Origin: Taenia hydatigena
Lineage: Eukaryota; Platyhelminthes; Cestoda; Cyclophyllidea; Taeniidae
Direction of reading: 5' to 3'
Assembly: GCA_036345935.2 (NCBI GenBank)
Contig: JADWOT020000415.1
Location: 22,959-86,958, forward strand
DNA: 64,000 nucleotides
Positions 1 to 13,320 of the stretch are shown piece by piece; position 1 is the first letter of the stretch, and each line of letters starts with the position of its first letter. The position numbers and the translations under genes were made by a program. The notes beneath the pieces are model-generated. The model saw only the letters and a list, made by a program, of their open reading frames with translations, did not search any database and was not told the DNA's origin.

Positions 1-238
1 GCATTTTTGACAGTTGATTTTTCCTATAAACATCATGACATCATGCACGACTCAGTTCATGTTCGAGGTCGTATTCCGCAATGAGATTAAACGGATTAAT
101 CCAGGTGAATTTGTGGAAGAATGTGTGATATTATATTCTGCTACAATTTTGTCATCAAAGAGTAAGTTACACAGAAATGTCGCAGTTCTGCTTATATAAC
201 CGACACCATGGTTATACAGCTTTCACATTTTAGCCGAG

Positions 239-724
239 GTGGGGACCTTTATTGCAACACGTTATAGCGAAACTGGCATGTCGCTGCACATATTCGATGC
301 CAGCAATATGGATTGTAGTATTTGGAATGTTGATTACGCGTCTGCACATGTGTTCAGTTTGTACTTGGACGACATCAGCAGCAGGGCCTTTCGGAATGTG
401 GTGTCCTATTCAGTAGGCAATTTCACTCATCATCATTGCAGTGCACCCTATCCTATGTTATTCTGCTTTACATTAGATCAGGGTTCATCCAGACGCCAGC
501 GGACAGTTTACACACCAGAACAGTTGCACGCGTTGGAGGAACTATTCGCAGTGAACAAATATCCCGACCTGAGTACGCGTGAGCAGCTGGCAGCACGACT
601 GGACATCGCTGAATCGAGAATTCAGGTATGGTTCAAAAATCGTCGAGCCAAGCTTCGATGCCAACAGCAACAAATCTGGAACGGTGGCGGTGGATACCTA
701 TTATCACTAGACTTGCAAGATTGA
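239..724 (+). CDS. K50 paired-like (Otx/Goosecoid-type) homeobox gene, 3' terminal exon
   Basis: Sequence-specific DNA-binding transcription factor of the nucleus. The homeodomain spans about 488-667. It has Arg5, Leu16, Phe20, Trp48, Phe49, Lys50, Asn51 and Arg53, with recognition helix IQVWFKNRRAK. Lys50 is the signature of the Bicoid/Otx/Goosecoid/Pitx class, and the KYPD turn and the glutamines after the domain recall Otx and Goosecoid; I cannot choose between them. A short tail (QQQQ, a Gly run, then SLDLQD) ends at TGA 722-724. The frame has no ATG at 239 (GTG). An AG acceptor at 232-233, or one just before the homeodomain near 475-480, probably opens the exon, so residues upstream of the homeodomain are uncertain and earlier exons lie outside the window or were not found. 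Confidence 0.85.
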   Translation: MGTFIATRYSETGMSLHIFDASNMDCSIWNVDYASAHVFSLYLDDISSRAFRNVVSYSVGNFTHHHCSAPYPMLFCFTLDQGSSRRQRTVYTPEQLHALEELFAVNKYPDLSTREQLAARLDIAESRIQVWFKNRRAKLRCQQQQIWNGGGGYLLSLDLQD

Positions 725-3700
725 GCTCCTGAACCAAAGACAGTGATGCATGTAAAAATGATTTGTAAGCTTTAAAGTGAAACAGAGTTTACTGAGCTGG
801 AATGCTGTCGAATATTAATCCATCTTGTAATGAAACTTACTTTTTTACTAATCTTTATGGATAAATCCTTATCCTGCTTTGGGATGTTCGAAAATCTCTA
901 ACCATCTCAAAGTTTACGTCAAATGGCCTTGTTGTTGTTGTTGAATCTGCGCTGATAAAATTAACAGATTTCTATCATGCGACGACGGTAGCTATTAAAT
1001 TGGTCTAGTCATGCACAAGTTCTCGTGAGGTGAGTATGTTAATCAAGTCATTTTCTTAAAGCCCTGCTTCTACAAACTCTAAATTACATAAATTCGTGAG
1101 ACATTGATTTCAAGTGTTGGGTGGTGACACTCGGATGGCGGAATTAGAGTGGGCGGCTTGATTTGCCACCTCCGGCATGTTCTAGTCCTTCCAATGTTCC
1201 CTTCACCAGGTGCGAATAGTCAGCCGACTCAGAGCAGCTGTGTTTGTTGATAAAGTTTTAACGCTGGCGGTTGCACAGTGGCACCACTCATTGGCATCAG
1301 TATAAGCAGAACGTAAATGGGAATGTTGGAGGTTAAAATGGCAGGAGTGCATCGTGCGTTTGAAGATGACGCTAACCGAGCTCAATGAAGTTGTCACGAT
1401 TTGCCATTCAGTCAAATGTAGAAGTCATGCCTCTTGAAAATGAGACGATAACATTGGATCCGATGCGCAGATAAGATTTCTTTTTTTGTTTTATTTAAAA
1501 ATTCTTTGCTCGTGTCAAAAAGCGTTTGCATAATGAATATTCATGGGAATTCGCACAACTCTTGTTTGTCTAGGATCTTCAAATGTCCATTGCGGGACCA
1601 TGTTACAGACCCTAGGGTGACTTTCGTCAAAAATTTCTCATCTAACAGAACTAAGTTGACTTCATATGGCTAGAAGGGAGGTTTAAGTTTCAATAGAAAG
1701 TTGATTCGAGGTTTCAGCTACAGTTATTGCATTAATGCTTGTGGTAGGACAAGGAAGCATGACGACTTCCTCCAATAGCAGCTTGCAATTGTTGCACATT
1801 CTCATGCATTATGGAATGTGGGCAGGTCTTATTCCAACTGGAAAATCCCATTCAAGTGGTCGTAGTTGAACTACGGATTATTCACATTGACAATCTCAAG
1901 TGCATTCAAGACACCAGCTTACTAAAAGGTGAAGACAATGCCGGTGGAGAAGAAGTGGGACGGAGGAGTGCAAAGTGATCACACATACACACACTGCATT
2001 AGCATTGACTGGAATTCGGTCTCCAGCAGCTGACAGTGAGTGCGCAGTCTTAGCTGAAAGAATTACTTGAGACCAAAGTCATTGAATAGACCTCACAATA
2101 TTCGCCCACATTCATGGATCTATTGCATAGCGACTTCAAATGACTGGATTGCACAGAATATGCACCACTGAGTGGAGGCGTGTGTTCTGCCTAACTTGAT
2201 AATCTACACGCACTGGAGATGGAGATTACGAGGTAGGCCCGTGGCATCGGGCCATAGATAAGTGTAAATGCCAAATGACTGACGCCACTTCCATTAACTT
2301 GAGCCTCGCCAAGCGTTTTGAGAATCCAGCTCTTCCGATGCGCTGTTACTCACTTCTCGGTGGACAATATTTTGCGGCTCTAGTCGCTGCTCTTATTAGT
2401 ATGTGTGATCTTATTCTCTGAGGTTGGATCATTAATGGCTAGTGGTGGTGTATTATGGAGACCCATATGCTGCTGTTTGTCCTCTGACACCTGTCTAGTA
2501 ATTATCCATATTGCAAGGAAAAGCATGGAAATTGTTAATCTATAGTCTGCTGCCTGCCTCTTATGATTTGCCTTCTTTGGTTCCAACCCATCGCAATTGT
2601 AATGGAAGCACTCGTTCTTCGCTTGAAGCTCGGCGTCCCTTTTCCATTCCTGAAAGCACTGTCTTTTGCTACCTTTTCCATAGATCTTGAACACGCCAAT
2701 AGGGCGGTAAGCTTCATTATTAACAGCTGTGTTTAAGGAGTCTGATTTGAAAGAAAATCGTGAAGAAGGTGCAGAAGTACATGGCAAAATAATTTGCCGC
2801 ATTGAAATGCAACATATACTGCACGATGAATGCCCTGGTGAACCAAAACTATTTAAAAGTTGCTGACCTGCCAATGTTGCCATTTCTTGTGCTTCACTCA
2901 ACGCGCATTAATTGTGTCAGGTAATCTGACTGCAATACCGTCTAATCCCGTTGTTTTCGAATAACATTCTTCCAAAAGTAACTGAGAAGCATATGCTGAA
3001 ATGTTCGACGTAGAGGAGGGTTTGGGCTTCCAAAGCTCTTTAAATTCAGCCTCCTCTATCCCCACTTCGACTTTCTGGTGTAGGGCACGGACGTATCTTC
3101 TGTGTCCGGGCTAAACCATCTAAGGTCAAGGCAAGGCGAAAGAGGCAAGGGTTGGGGGCCGAATGAAGCCACGAGTGATATGTAGGTGCCCGGCGAGTCA
3201 TTAATAGAGACTTCCGTACAGAAGGCATGTTTATCTGGATCTCGAAAGGATCCGCACTCACGCGCTGCTTCATTTTCACCAAATAACATTGACTGTCCAT
3301 TCTGCTAGCATTCTTTGGCGTCTCTCCTTTTCCGTTAATTGCACTTGTTCCATTTCAGTGCAACTTATCATCTTAGCAACTACGTTTTGTAAGTGCCATT
3401 ATTAAACGCAGTTTGCACAAGGCCTGTTCTCGTTGGTCTTGAAGGTCTTAATAAGCACTAGTTGCACAGATTTTGTGATGCGGCATTAAATGTGAAGGCG
3501 GAGTGTTGCGAAGTCAGCTATTGTGCGTCTATATTTACAGAAGCCTATACAAAATCCGCAGCTTGACAGGATTTTGTCAGTTTTGGATTCATGCATTTAT
3601 CTCAACCCTCTCAACCACTCCGGATGTGCTTTGCAGTGGATTATTCCACACGTCCACTTAGTAGTTCTGCTACTGGTAAGTGTTTAAGTAGCCAAGAAAG

Positions 3701-4650
3701 GGGAAACTGTGAAGCGTCTTTTAGCAAGCGAATGTAAGTGCTTCTGAAAGACGGGTTAAATTTTCCTTATTTCAAGTCCACATGTTTAGAGAGTTGCCTT
3801 TTGGCTAAACATCTGCTATATCGAAAAACTCGGGATCTATTCGGAGTACTTCTTCGTTTTCTTCTTTAGCGCTAAATAGCCAATGCGGCATGACAATTCA
3901 ATTGATAGGGCGTGGCATGATGATGCTATTTACCCAGAGAATGATCAACTGCCCATGTGGTCAATGAGATTCTGGCACAGTGCACAAAGAAAAGCATCTC
4001 GTTAAGGATGAATTTTGTTTAAGACAAAAGAACTTATCTGTTTAAACACCTGCGACGAGTGGGTGCCGAGAATGGAGAGGCTTGTCAGAGAACGATGGAT
4101 AATGTCCGATGAATAGTTCGCTGATGAAGTACTCCTACCGTCCGTTGTGTTCACTATGCTGTTTTTCTATTCTTAATCGTACAGAGTCTACCACGCCGAA
4201 TGATGGGCCTTTAATCCAGGTATCCTTCTTAACACGTTCTAATTTAGTGCGTCGCTTTAGTTTGGTGTGGTTGTTCACTTAATGTATCGCTCTATTTGTG
4301 TTTGCGTTCGTCGTTTCAATAGCCACTAGATTTGCTTCTAGTGCATTGACTCTCAGCATTGTGTTATCACCGTTTTCATGACTGGCGTGGTTCTTGCTAG
4401 TAAGGCTCTATATGCATATAGGAAGTGAGCAAGTGCTACAAAATTTATTGCATTATGAATACTTTACTGCGTAATGTAAAATTCAACCTCACTTGCAATA
4501 AACGTCAGGCAGGAACTCTTCATTTTAGGTCGTTTTATAAATACGTCTTAATTTTTTTTAACTTTGTGGATGCCTGGGTGGATTGTTCCTTTACATGCTT
4601 TGTTCTTACTGCCTGATTTGTTTTCTACCATGTGATGGCGCTAGCTGTAT
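725..4650. other. Sequence without recognisable genes
   Basis: The first few hundred bases are probably the 3' UTR and downstream flank of the homeobox gene. No consensus AATAAA is obvious close to the stop. The longest open frame is 173 codons on the minus strand (2380-2901). It lacks an ATG at its start and recognisable motifs, and I do not call it a gene. No RNA gene, repeat or promoter stands out. Confidence 0.4.
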
Positions 4651-4655
4651 TTTAG

Positions 4656-4783
4656 TGTACTATGAGGCTGGGAGGAGGAGGACTCATTCGCCGATGTGGA
4701 CGAAGATTGTGCGCATGTTTGGGAACAAAAAGAAGGAGGAGGAAGTGGATAAATTGTGGCTGTGCTTATTTATGCATGCATAG
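4656..4783 (+). CDS. Possible internal or terminal exon, unknown protein
   Basis: After a weak acceptor (ATTTTAG, ending at 4655) the frame reads tyrosine/glutamate, an arginine run, then WTKIVRMFGNKKKEEEVDKL, and stops at 4781-4783. The basic-then-acidic composition and the purine-rich DNA look more like an exon than the AT-rich flanks do. No family is recognised and no clear donor follows. It could equally be a chance frame. Confidence 0.22.
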
Positions 4784-7700
4784 TTGTTTTCAATGTACTG
4801 CACCTTTTCTCCACTAATTTACTTTGATGTGGTGCGATTGATATTGTTGTGGGATGCGGTATTTAGTATTTGCGCTGGGTGATAGTGGTTTGATGACAGG
4901 GAACCAGTTATGCCTTAAGTGGGATTTCTCCTCTCCTAGTGCTTTTTGTGGTCTGCTTGTTGGTGTAAATAAGTCATAAGCGAGGTTTTACATCACTGTG
5001 CCACTTCGCTGGCCATTGTCATTGTCCGCTGGGGTGGCTTCGTCTACTGGGGTTGCGAGCTGCAGAAGTCCGTTGATCTTTGAGCAGTGCCACTACCACT
5101 ACCACCATTTCCAGTGATTGTTTCGGTTTCTGTTGAATTAGGGGCGAAGGGTATTACGTTAGCTTATCACCAAACTGCCTTGACTGTTGCTTCAAGTGGT
5201 CGTGTCCGGGGGCTTTGTATGTGCGGTCGTTCTCATATCGATATAATTTGGGTGCTGTCTTCGCTGAGTAAGTGGTCAGTGAGGTGGTAATGTGGGCGGC
5301 AGGAATGTCTTGTTTTTAGTAGGAAAAACGGTGCCCAAGTCGGTATGATAGGTTCAGATGATGTGTCCACGTTGGCCGTCCCCTGCTTCTCCCTCCGTCC
5401 CACTTCGGCCTCTTTAATTGAGAACTTGACGTTGTCGCTCACCGCCTTACGAGAAGTCTAGACAATGGGTGGCTTGTTTTGCACTTCTCTCAAGTGATTG
5501 TGGTAATGATGTGTCCGCAGTCTTTGTGTACACTGTGTACTTATTTTCTGCCCAGCGATCCCACTACTGGGTGAGGAGGGAAGAGGAAGAGGACGTAAAT
5601 ACACACACGCATCCACTGATCTAGTGTTAGCCTCTGTTTAGAGCATCGTTTCCCTATTTGCTTTGCTGTTGAATTCAAAGGAAAAGAATGGTTTGAAAAG
5701 AAGTGGGAGGAAGAGGAAGGTGTGAGAGGGGACGGGGTGGTGGGATTTAGGGTAGGAGGTTGAAACGACTTTGAATTTCTCTCTCTGACTGAATGCGTAT
5801 CGACGAAGTAGACGTGTAATGCGACTGTGGTGTACTACTTGGATGGATTAGCGGTGGTCTTTCGTGTTTTCATGGGGGTTGGGTGTGCTTCTGTTGATCT
5901 GTGCTTTGCGCTTGAAGAAGGTGCATTCCAGGTACAATGGGTTCGGAGTATTTGGAAGGCAAAGGATTGCGGTGCTCCACGGCGCATCAATGGTTGGTGC
6001 ACGTGGGCACATGGACTCAAGCGGCGACTCAATCCTGCTCCACCTTCTCCATAGAGCTCTGCCTCTACCTGTGTTGATGCGTATGTGTGCGCATCTCTGA
6101 CGGGGACATTCATTCATCCAAGGATCGGTATCACAACAGCAATATCATCAGCCCTTTTGGGCTGCCCAATAGGATAAGTGGCAAATCTTGATTTTGTGTA
6201 TCAGATATGACCTGGGTTTGGTTTCGAACTAATCAGTAAAAAGGTTTGGATGCATGCAAAAGTGTGGATTTCATTCTTACCAACTGTATTCACGGAGAGA
6301 CGAACGCTGGTTTCTCACTAATGCAGAAGTGTAGCGATGAGGTGTTGTTGGGAGCGATGGAACCAGTCCCTCTACTCGCGTGCTGCATTTTTTACCGCTG
6401 TATAGCGCGACAGGCGATAAATTGGGACTGTTTTGTTAGTTTGTGCATTTTTATTTATGCGGTCGTTTTAGTCAGGTTTGCACAAGGGACCCCTTGAAAG
6501 AACCAAAACTCTTGAATTGATATGGACGGCAAAGAGCGAGTCTTTCAGGAGCGAGTGCGCATTCTCACAGATGCACGGTACCCTAACCATCTGGTATAGA
6601 TGTTCAGTTGTGAGAACAAACACGCTGCGTCCTAGCAAGGCGGAGTGTAGAGCTTGTATTCACCAAAGTACCATTCTGAACACTTTATGCAAGGCCTTGT
6701 TACCAGGCAAATAGAGATCTTTTTAAACTCTGCATCGCACAAATACTTTCGGCATGCACTGATAGCATTTATTCCGTAAACATTTGAGAAATGTGCTGGC
6801 TAGGTAACAACAAATTAGACCAATACTGATCAAAACTAACCAAAGTTTTATTCTCATTTGATTTTTTGATTGACAACGTAGTAGAGCCATTCATTCGCCC
6901 TAATTTTCAGATCTTATAAAATATGATCGCCTTTAGTTTTTACTCTTGCTCCCCAAAGGAATGCAGTACAAAAACCATCAGACCTGCCTTAATTGCTGAC
7001 CACTTTATATTCCTACTTCTGTGTTGGTTAATAAAATAACCGATAAGTGACAAAATTAGCGCCTAGCTTAGCCTTCTAGCTATCCATTTGCCAGGCAGCA
7101 TTTCCCACGTGTTTCCCTATTTCAAAGTGTTTCCTATTCATAAAAGTACGTCTTCCTTTCTTCAAATGCTGATGCCTATGCATTTTGCATCTGAAAATAC
7201 TTCTATGCAAAGCCTGGAATTTCCAGCCAACGTTGGGATTATATTAGAAAACAGAAAATGAGTTAATTAGCCCTGCTTTGTTCTCACTCATGAGCCTGGG
7301 CCAAAGGCCACCTAGATTGATACTTTATCACAAAGTTACGACTATGCAAACCGATAAATTGACAGAATCCATAAATAGCCTTATGCATTTGAGTAGAGCT
7401 CAGCCAACCGTGATGCAACCTGCACTTAAACACCAATTTTTGTTAAGCGTGATATCTGCTTAAAATTAATAAACAAAAAAGGATGAATCAAGACGGATGA
7501 GACGTCTAAAGCTGGTGAGACTTGGTCATAAATACCTATAGTTTGCGATGAAAGGCAATGCTAAATTATAGCGATAGCGACTAATAGGCGATGGAAGGAG
7601 AAACGCTGTGCAAATTCTTTGGCTGATTAATGTAGGACTTATTATGCAATCGACAACAACCAAGGGTCACCTATCAATCTATTAGCTTGCAGACAGAACG

Positions 7701-10170
7701 CTGTTTAAGTAGTAAAGGGCATTGATGCGCATGAAGGAGAGCAGAGTCTTCGTCGTAACTTGCACAGAAATAAGTAAGAGGTAGAATCCATTGCATAATA
7801 TCTCGTGCTAGCATTGCGCATGCCTAACAGGGATATTCGAGGAGTAGCAGTGAGATGGTGGTAAAGCGGGGCCGAATCTTACTTATCTTCTTAAAATGTA
7901 CTAGCTCAATTTCTTTACGCACGGATTGTGTGCACGATGCGGGATTCTGTCATCGCATCCTCAACGGTATCTTCACTCAATGGCAAGCATTAAAGGCCTT
8001 CACTTAAGTGCATTAAAGTCGACCTTCAATGCTAGGGACTGTAGCGATGGTGTTCTTAGTCATCAGATGCACTCAGCCACCTGGCTTTCAATTTTTTGTA
8101 GAGCAGTTCACGTCATCGAATTATAACACATTTGCCAAGTAAGCTAAAGATATTATCCTTCACTCAGTCGCCAAATCGACATCTTAACCCTACAAGGCAA
8201 ATTAGCTTGAGCGCCGTTCGCATCAACTCAAATCCCAAATTTATGGAAAGAATTTTGCAATTACCCTAACATTTTTTGACTGTGGGAATCGCTGTCATTT
8301 TATTTTCCTAACCTTTTTCGAGAGAAATTAAATCAAGCCCTTGTCTGTTCCCAACTCTTTAGCATCAGAGACTTTTCCAAAAGAAACGAAGACCCATGCG
8401 AAATCAACATAATCCGAAGGAACCTTAAGGAAATTGAGAATTGATTGCTGTCGTATACTTGACTCAACGTATCTCTGCAATAGAACTTCAAGTTCTTACA
8501 GGTTCAATCAGCATTAGTTTCCTTTGCATTGGGATTCTTTAGGTTGTCATAGCTATCTTAATTGCCACATATGCATGGTAACTGTAGTTTCGTCAACGCC
8601 TCAGCCTAAAAATGCATTTTTAAAGGGACGTTAGATACTTCTGTTTTTATTAGCAGCACTTAACTCGATGAATTTAATGGGGCACGTAAAAAGGCTTGGC
8701 ATACGCCAATGAAGTTACGAGTTGTGGTGGTATGACATTTTACGAAGGCAAGTTTTGGTAAAGATTGTAATACATGGTGCCATTAATCGCTATCCAGGGT
8801 TGCGGAATACTAAATTTTTCCTCTTGGGGTATAATTTTCGGCAACCGGTTTTCGCTTTATTGCTAAGAGAGAACTGTGCACCTCATCCGGATGGCGTTTC
8901 CTCAATAAAGGTACTTGCGTGTCCAGGAGAGACCAGTGGTTGATCTATTCATTCTTCGATGCTAAAGACGCTGTTTAAAGATGGAGTGTGTATGACTTTT
9001 ACGTTAGCAGCATGGCAGGCTTTTGTTGGATGTGCAGACTAATAATTAAGCATGAGGATTTTCTAGTCGATTATATCCGAAATTCATGTTGTAATTCTCA
9101 TCGTTTTTAAGCGACGATGACGGTTACTTAAATTGTAACTGACAGTGTACAAAAGGGCCTCTTGTCTGAAAACACTACAAAACAGAAAGAAACGCATCTG
9201 ATTATCGGGTCTGCTATCGTATGCAAGTGTCCGACTGCTCTTTGTCAAAGCCATCTGGTCGCCATGCTGAACTCGATCATCTCTTCTGCTGTGGGCTTAT
9301 AGATTAATATAAGAAATCTATAGTACTACAGAACTGTGTCGGGGGTTGTCTGTGTCCTTAGTGATGCTTAGTAGCCTTGCCCACAAATAAATTAACTATT
9401 GCTATATTTCCCGTATTTGTTGAAATCGGTCTGCGGGACAGCTTATCGTATTGACCGCGAAATCAGATTTTCGCACACATTCATACTATCACCCAACTGG
9501 ACAGCCAGCCCCATTTTGTGTTTTGGCTAGAAAAATACTTGATGATCCATGCTCATTACAAACTTCCTTGCCATCAGGAGCAGTTGGACAACTGGCTTTA
9601 CCAGCAGTCTAATTTCCTTCTCTTGCTATCATACCTGTGTGAGCGCTATTGCATTCATGCTTCTGAACTTGGTTGTTATGTGACACAAATGTGGCGTGCA
9701 TTCATTTGCAGCCCATGATGACTAGGAACGCGCCGTGTTGGATTCTTTAAAGGATTGTTTATGTTTGAAATAGAAAAGTTGATAGATAACGAAGCCAGTT
9801 GTGATTTTTGGCAAGAGTTAAGCTGACTTGAGCAAATAATCTAAGGAAAATTGATGGATTTTCCTGTCTGACAGCATTATCTAGAGGCGGCTTGTGCTAT
9901 GGTTCTACGGCTGCTATCCTAGTAAAAATTTGTCAGAGCTCAAGTCTTGCACGTCGATTTAGTCTTTATTTGACCCCGGACCCGAATTTCGGCCGATCTC
10001 TTAATTCATTCCCTTCCGTCGTCCATTCCCTCCATTAATGCTCATTGTGCATATAGTGTGGGTGTTGAAATGCATGATGGTGTAAAGAGCCCATCTCGGG
10101 TTGGGATAACACAGGTGAGTATCGTCAATATTTTCCTACTGAGTGCCAAAATAACAAAAAGCGCGTCAAT
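4784..10170. other. Sequence without recognisable genes
   Basis: Both strands carry only short chance-like frames (under about 95 codons) with no motif I can name. 5,560-5,760 is purine-rich (GGAAGAGG-type). No tRNA-like fold, long tandem repeat or palindrome was noticed here by eye. Confidence 0.35.
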
Positions 10171-10175
10171 AGTGA

Positions 10176-10256
10176 AGCAACGTGACTGAGTTGTCCAAGA
10201 CGCCGATTTTGGGCACTAGTCTGAAAAGACGCGCATTCGAATCCCGCCTCTGGCAC
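10176..10256 (+). pseudogene. tRNA-Leu-like relic (tRNA pseudogene or SINE head)
   Basis: The A-box region TGACTGAGTTGTCCAAGACG resembles the tRNA-Leu D arm. The B-box GCATTCGAATCCCGCC and the acceptor-like CTCTGGCA follow, with a variable-arm-sized insert between them, as in class II tRNAs. The 5' acceptor strand does not pair well and the anticodon arm is degenerate, so a working gene is unlikely. Confidence 0.5.
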
Positions 10257-11476
10257 TCTCTTTCATCCGGTCACTCCTGACATCACTTTTAGGGTTCACA
10301 AAAAATAACACCTCAGCAAAGCAGAACCGTTAACTAGTGGTCGGCAGCGTTTGATTCATCTTGGAACAAAGCTGCGGTCAGTACTTTAGTAGCATTGCTG
10401 CCGCAAGTGGTTTCAGTCAAGGGCGGTCAAACAGACCGGGCTACCGATTAGACGCCTACAGATTTGTGTAAAATGTGATAAAGGTGGCATTCATAGTAAG
10501 ATCTATTCCTTCCGACTAAAGCAGAACGCCTAGCCTAGCAATGCCGGCTGCTCAAACCTTAATCCATCATCATCACCCGTGGCGGCCTCATTACTAGCAT
10601 TTACGGCAAGGATGTGACATCAATAATAACGTCGTCTTGAGTTTATTGCAGAACCATGTCATCACTAAATCTAGAAATACTGGATATGAGCCAAGAGGAA
10701 ACCTCATTGGGTTAGCCATCCCATTGATACATACCTTTGCTCGGAAGTTACTTTAGCAGCTGGCCTATGCAAGGGGAAGAAAGGACTAAATGCCTTGAAC
10801 AAGAGGTGTTGTTGGTCTCAGCTAGCACCAAACGCAAGTGGTTTTTCCCATCCTAATCCTGCAGATTTTCTAAAAGAAGCAGTAGACGTTGACACCATGA
10901 GTCCTTGGAAGAAAAAAATTCTGCATCCTTATGATGGGCTGACTCCCAAGCGCAGCCAATGCAGAGCATATGAATGAACAAAAGGCTACGTTGGTCGTAT
11001 TTGTTTACTTAAAGCATTGAGTAAGTCAGCATAAAGCCCTAATAAAGTAGAAAGTTGTCGAAGCGCTGATGTCAAATACAACTCCGCCAAATCGCGCATA
11101 ACCTCCGGATATCAAAAGGTACCTGTGGGAAAAAAGGCGAGGATGATGATGAAGGATAAATCGGAATGGGCATGGGTGACGTCGGCAGAGTAGAAGCAGC
11201 GGTCACTAAAGCGGCTCTGTTAAAACACTAGGGAATTTCGGAACGGTAAAAGGCGAGAATATGTCTAGATGCAGATCTGAATTTAAAATGTAGTTAAAGG
11301 GTTTACCTTAATTCTGAATGTAATGTGTTTAGCAAAGTGTTGATTGCTTGCAGCCAAGGAGCGTGCCCAAATTCTCGAATACCATGTTTGAATTTGAGGG
11401 AATGTTTTGCCATTCGTTAGCAATATGATGACCATGGCGTGTCATTTATAATTTCGGGGAAGAGTTTTTGCTCTGG

Positions 11477-11853
11477 TATGTTACGCAAGGCTCATCCCGG
11501 TCCGTGACCTTAAGCATCTCTAGAACTGTGTGATATTTTCCGTTCGAACTGTATTTCATGCTTTAATAATTAGGGATTTCCGGAAAACGCTCGTCCTGAG
11601 ATGTTTAATTATGCTTTACATATCCCCTTTGTTTGCAGTGCCCATTGTGAAACGCAAAGTTAACAGTTGTTAGCGAATTATAATAGAGCCATCCAATCCT
11701 GTGTGAGCCTTCGTGTCACCACACGGAAACACAATAATTTACATAGGGCTGCCACTTAGAATCACTGCCCTATATTTGCAACCGGTGACGGGGTAAACTC
11801 TACGGATGTGTTGAATCTGGCATCAATGTGAGCCACCTTCGGGTGTTTTCAAA
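11477..11853 (+). repeat. Diverged tandem unit, copy 1
   Basis: The unit matches the next unit (11,876-12,230) along its length at a diverged level. Shared blocks include the GAGCCATCCAATCCT core, the ACATAGGGCTGC block, GGGGTAAACTCTACGG and the terminal CGGGTGTTTTCAAA. No coding frame is conserved. It may be an ancient LTR-like or satellite-like duplication. Confidence 0.65.
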
Positions 11854-11875
11854 ACAACTGGAACAAAGGATTTGT

Positions 11876-12230
11876 TATGTAACTTCTGTGAGCTTCATCC
11901 TGGTCTGCGACCTCAAGTACATCGAGAAATGTGCAGCACCTTCTATTTGAACCACATGCTTCGTCAATCTCATTCCGTGGTGTTAGGCAATGCTTTACTT
12001 ATCACCCTGACTTGCAATACGCATTGTAAAACGCAAAACAACAGCTGTTAAAAATTAAAATGGAGCCATCCAATCCTATGTGAGCCTTGGTGTCAACACA
12101 TGGAGACAGAATAATCTACATAGGGCTGCTACCCAGAATCGACGCCCTACATTTGCAATAGATGAAGGGGTAAACTCTACGGGCGTGTTGAATCTGACCT
12201 CAGTGCGCGCCACCCTCGGGTGTTTTCAAA
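11876..12230 (+). repeat. Diverged tandem unit, copy 2
   Basis: Second tandem copy. Its last ~100 bases (from about 12,131) also form the outer end of the older inverted repeat, so the tandem duplication and the inverted duplication overlap here. The last blocks recur on the opposite strand at about 16,520-16,618. Confidence 0.65.
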
Positions 12231-13320
12231 GCTAACATTCCACGCTATCGCACTAACCAATGTTAGTGCTTGTGAGTGAAGTAATTGCACGCAGTGGAAG
12301 GCTTTTGGCTCTCGAGACAATTCGTATCACTGGTAAATCACGAAAGCGTCTGCTTAAAATGGCAGAGTAGTGCGAGATGGGATGGTACTTGCGAGTGCGC
12401 TGCAGAACAAGTACGCTAGGGATGAGAAAATCGAGCTGATTTTATAAGGGCCGAGGTTGTGCTTGTGTGCTAAATCATTTTGAGTCAAGGAGAGAATGAT
12501 CGTTTTGAGCGATTTCAGGTTAGCTGAACCTTAACAAACATGGCGAACGGGTAATACGTTGATTGATTTTCACAAAACAGTGTTGCCTAATGTCGCATGC
12601 AATATACAAACCAGAACCAAATGCTTTGTGTTGAATGTGTGAAAGTTTAGCTATTTACCTCTAAGAAGTGAGAACAATGCATCCTCCTTTTTTGGTGTCA
12701 ACCTCTACCTGTTCTTCGTTACCATTCAGCATTGTCACATGGCTTGTCGAGTCCCATTCATAGCTATTCGCAGTTCCCTTCGATTGAGTCGTCATTTTGC
12801 ATTTTACTAGAAACCTGCTTCGTACTATGGGTAAGTTTTCAGGCAAAATTCAAACCCATGTACAAAGACATTGCAAATTTTGATAAAATGGGCAGGACCA
12901 ACTCATTACATGATAGAATTTGGCACAATGGAGAGAATCGCCAAACGCAACTCCTAGGTTGCATATTTAGGCGCAAAGCCGTGTCCATGAATGGGGAGAT
13001 TTTCTAATAGCACTGAGCTGGATTGATGTTACATCACAAAAGTAATTTGAAGGCTGCGGATCCTCTTGTCACATTCGATTTAACCTGCTGCCCCTATTTA
13101 TGCATATTAAGCAGTGGATGAATTGCAATGCAGTTGTTAGGTTGGCGGCAGCAGTAACCAATAACGACAAGGTACAATTTGTGTTCATTAGACACAACAA
13201 GGGATTGCAAAATCTGCGGGAACAACCTAGAACACGAATTACCTAATGCGCTTATCGGTTCACCTTTGATTGCATTCAGACTCTGAAGGCAGGAGTTGCA
13301 GTCGTATTGGCTGAATGTAA
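12131..13320 (+). repeat. Left arm of old inverted repeat (about 1.2 kb)
   Basis: It matches the reverse complement of 15,472-16,618. The outer edge pair is ACCCAGAAT / ATTCTGGGT. Anchor pairs run inwards: TGTTTTCAAAGCTAACAT / ATGTTAGCTTTGAAAACA, then GAAGGCTGCGGATCC / GGATCCGCAGCCTTC. Substitutions and indels are common, so this is much older than the 43-61 kb palindrome. No transposase-like coding was seen. Confidence 0.7.

Noticed and set aside
2380..2901. 173-codon minus-strand open frame
   Set aside because: It has no ATG at its start, no motif and no splice or promoter support. Lengths near this are expected by chance in 64 kb.
3060..3300. Possible further copy of repeat R
   Set aside because: Only a short CCTTGAC-containing stretch looks alike; no collinear anchors on either side.
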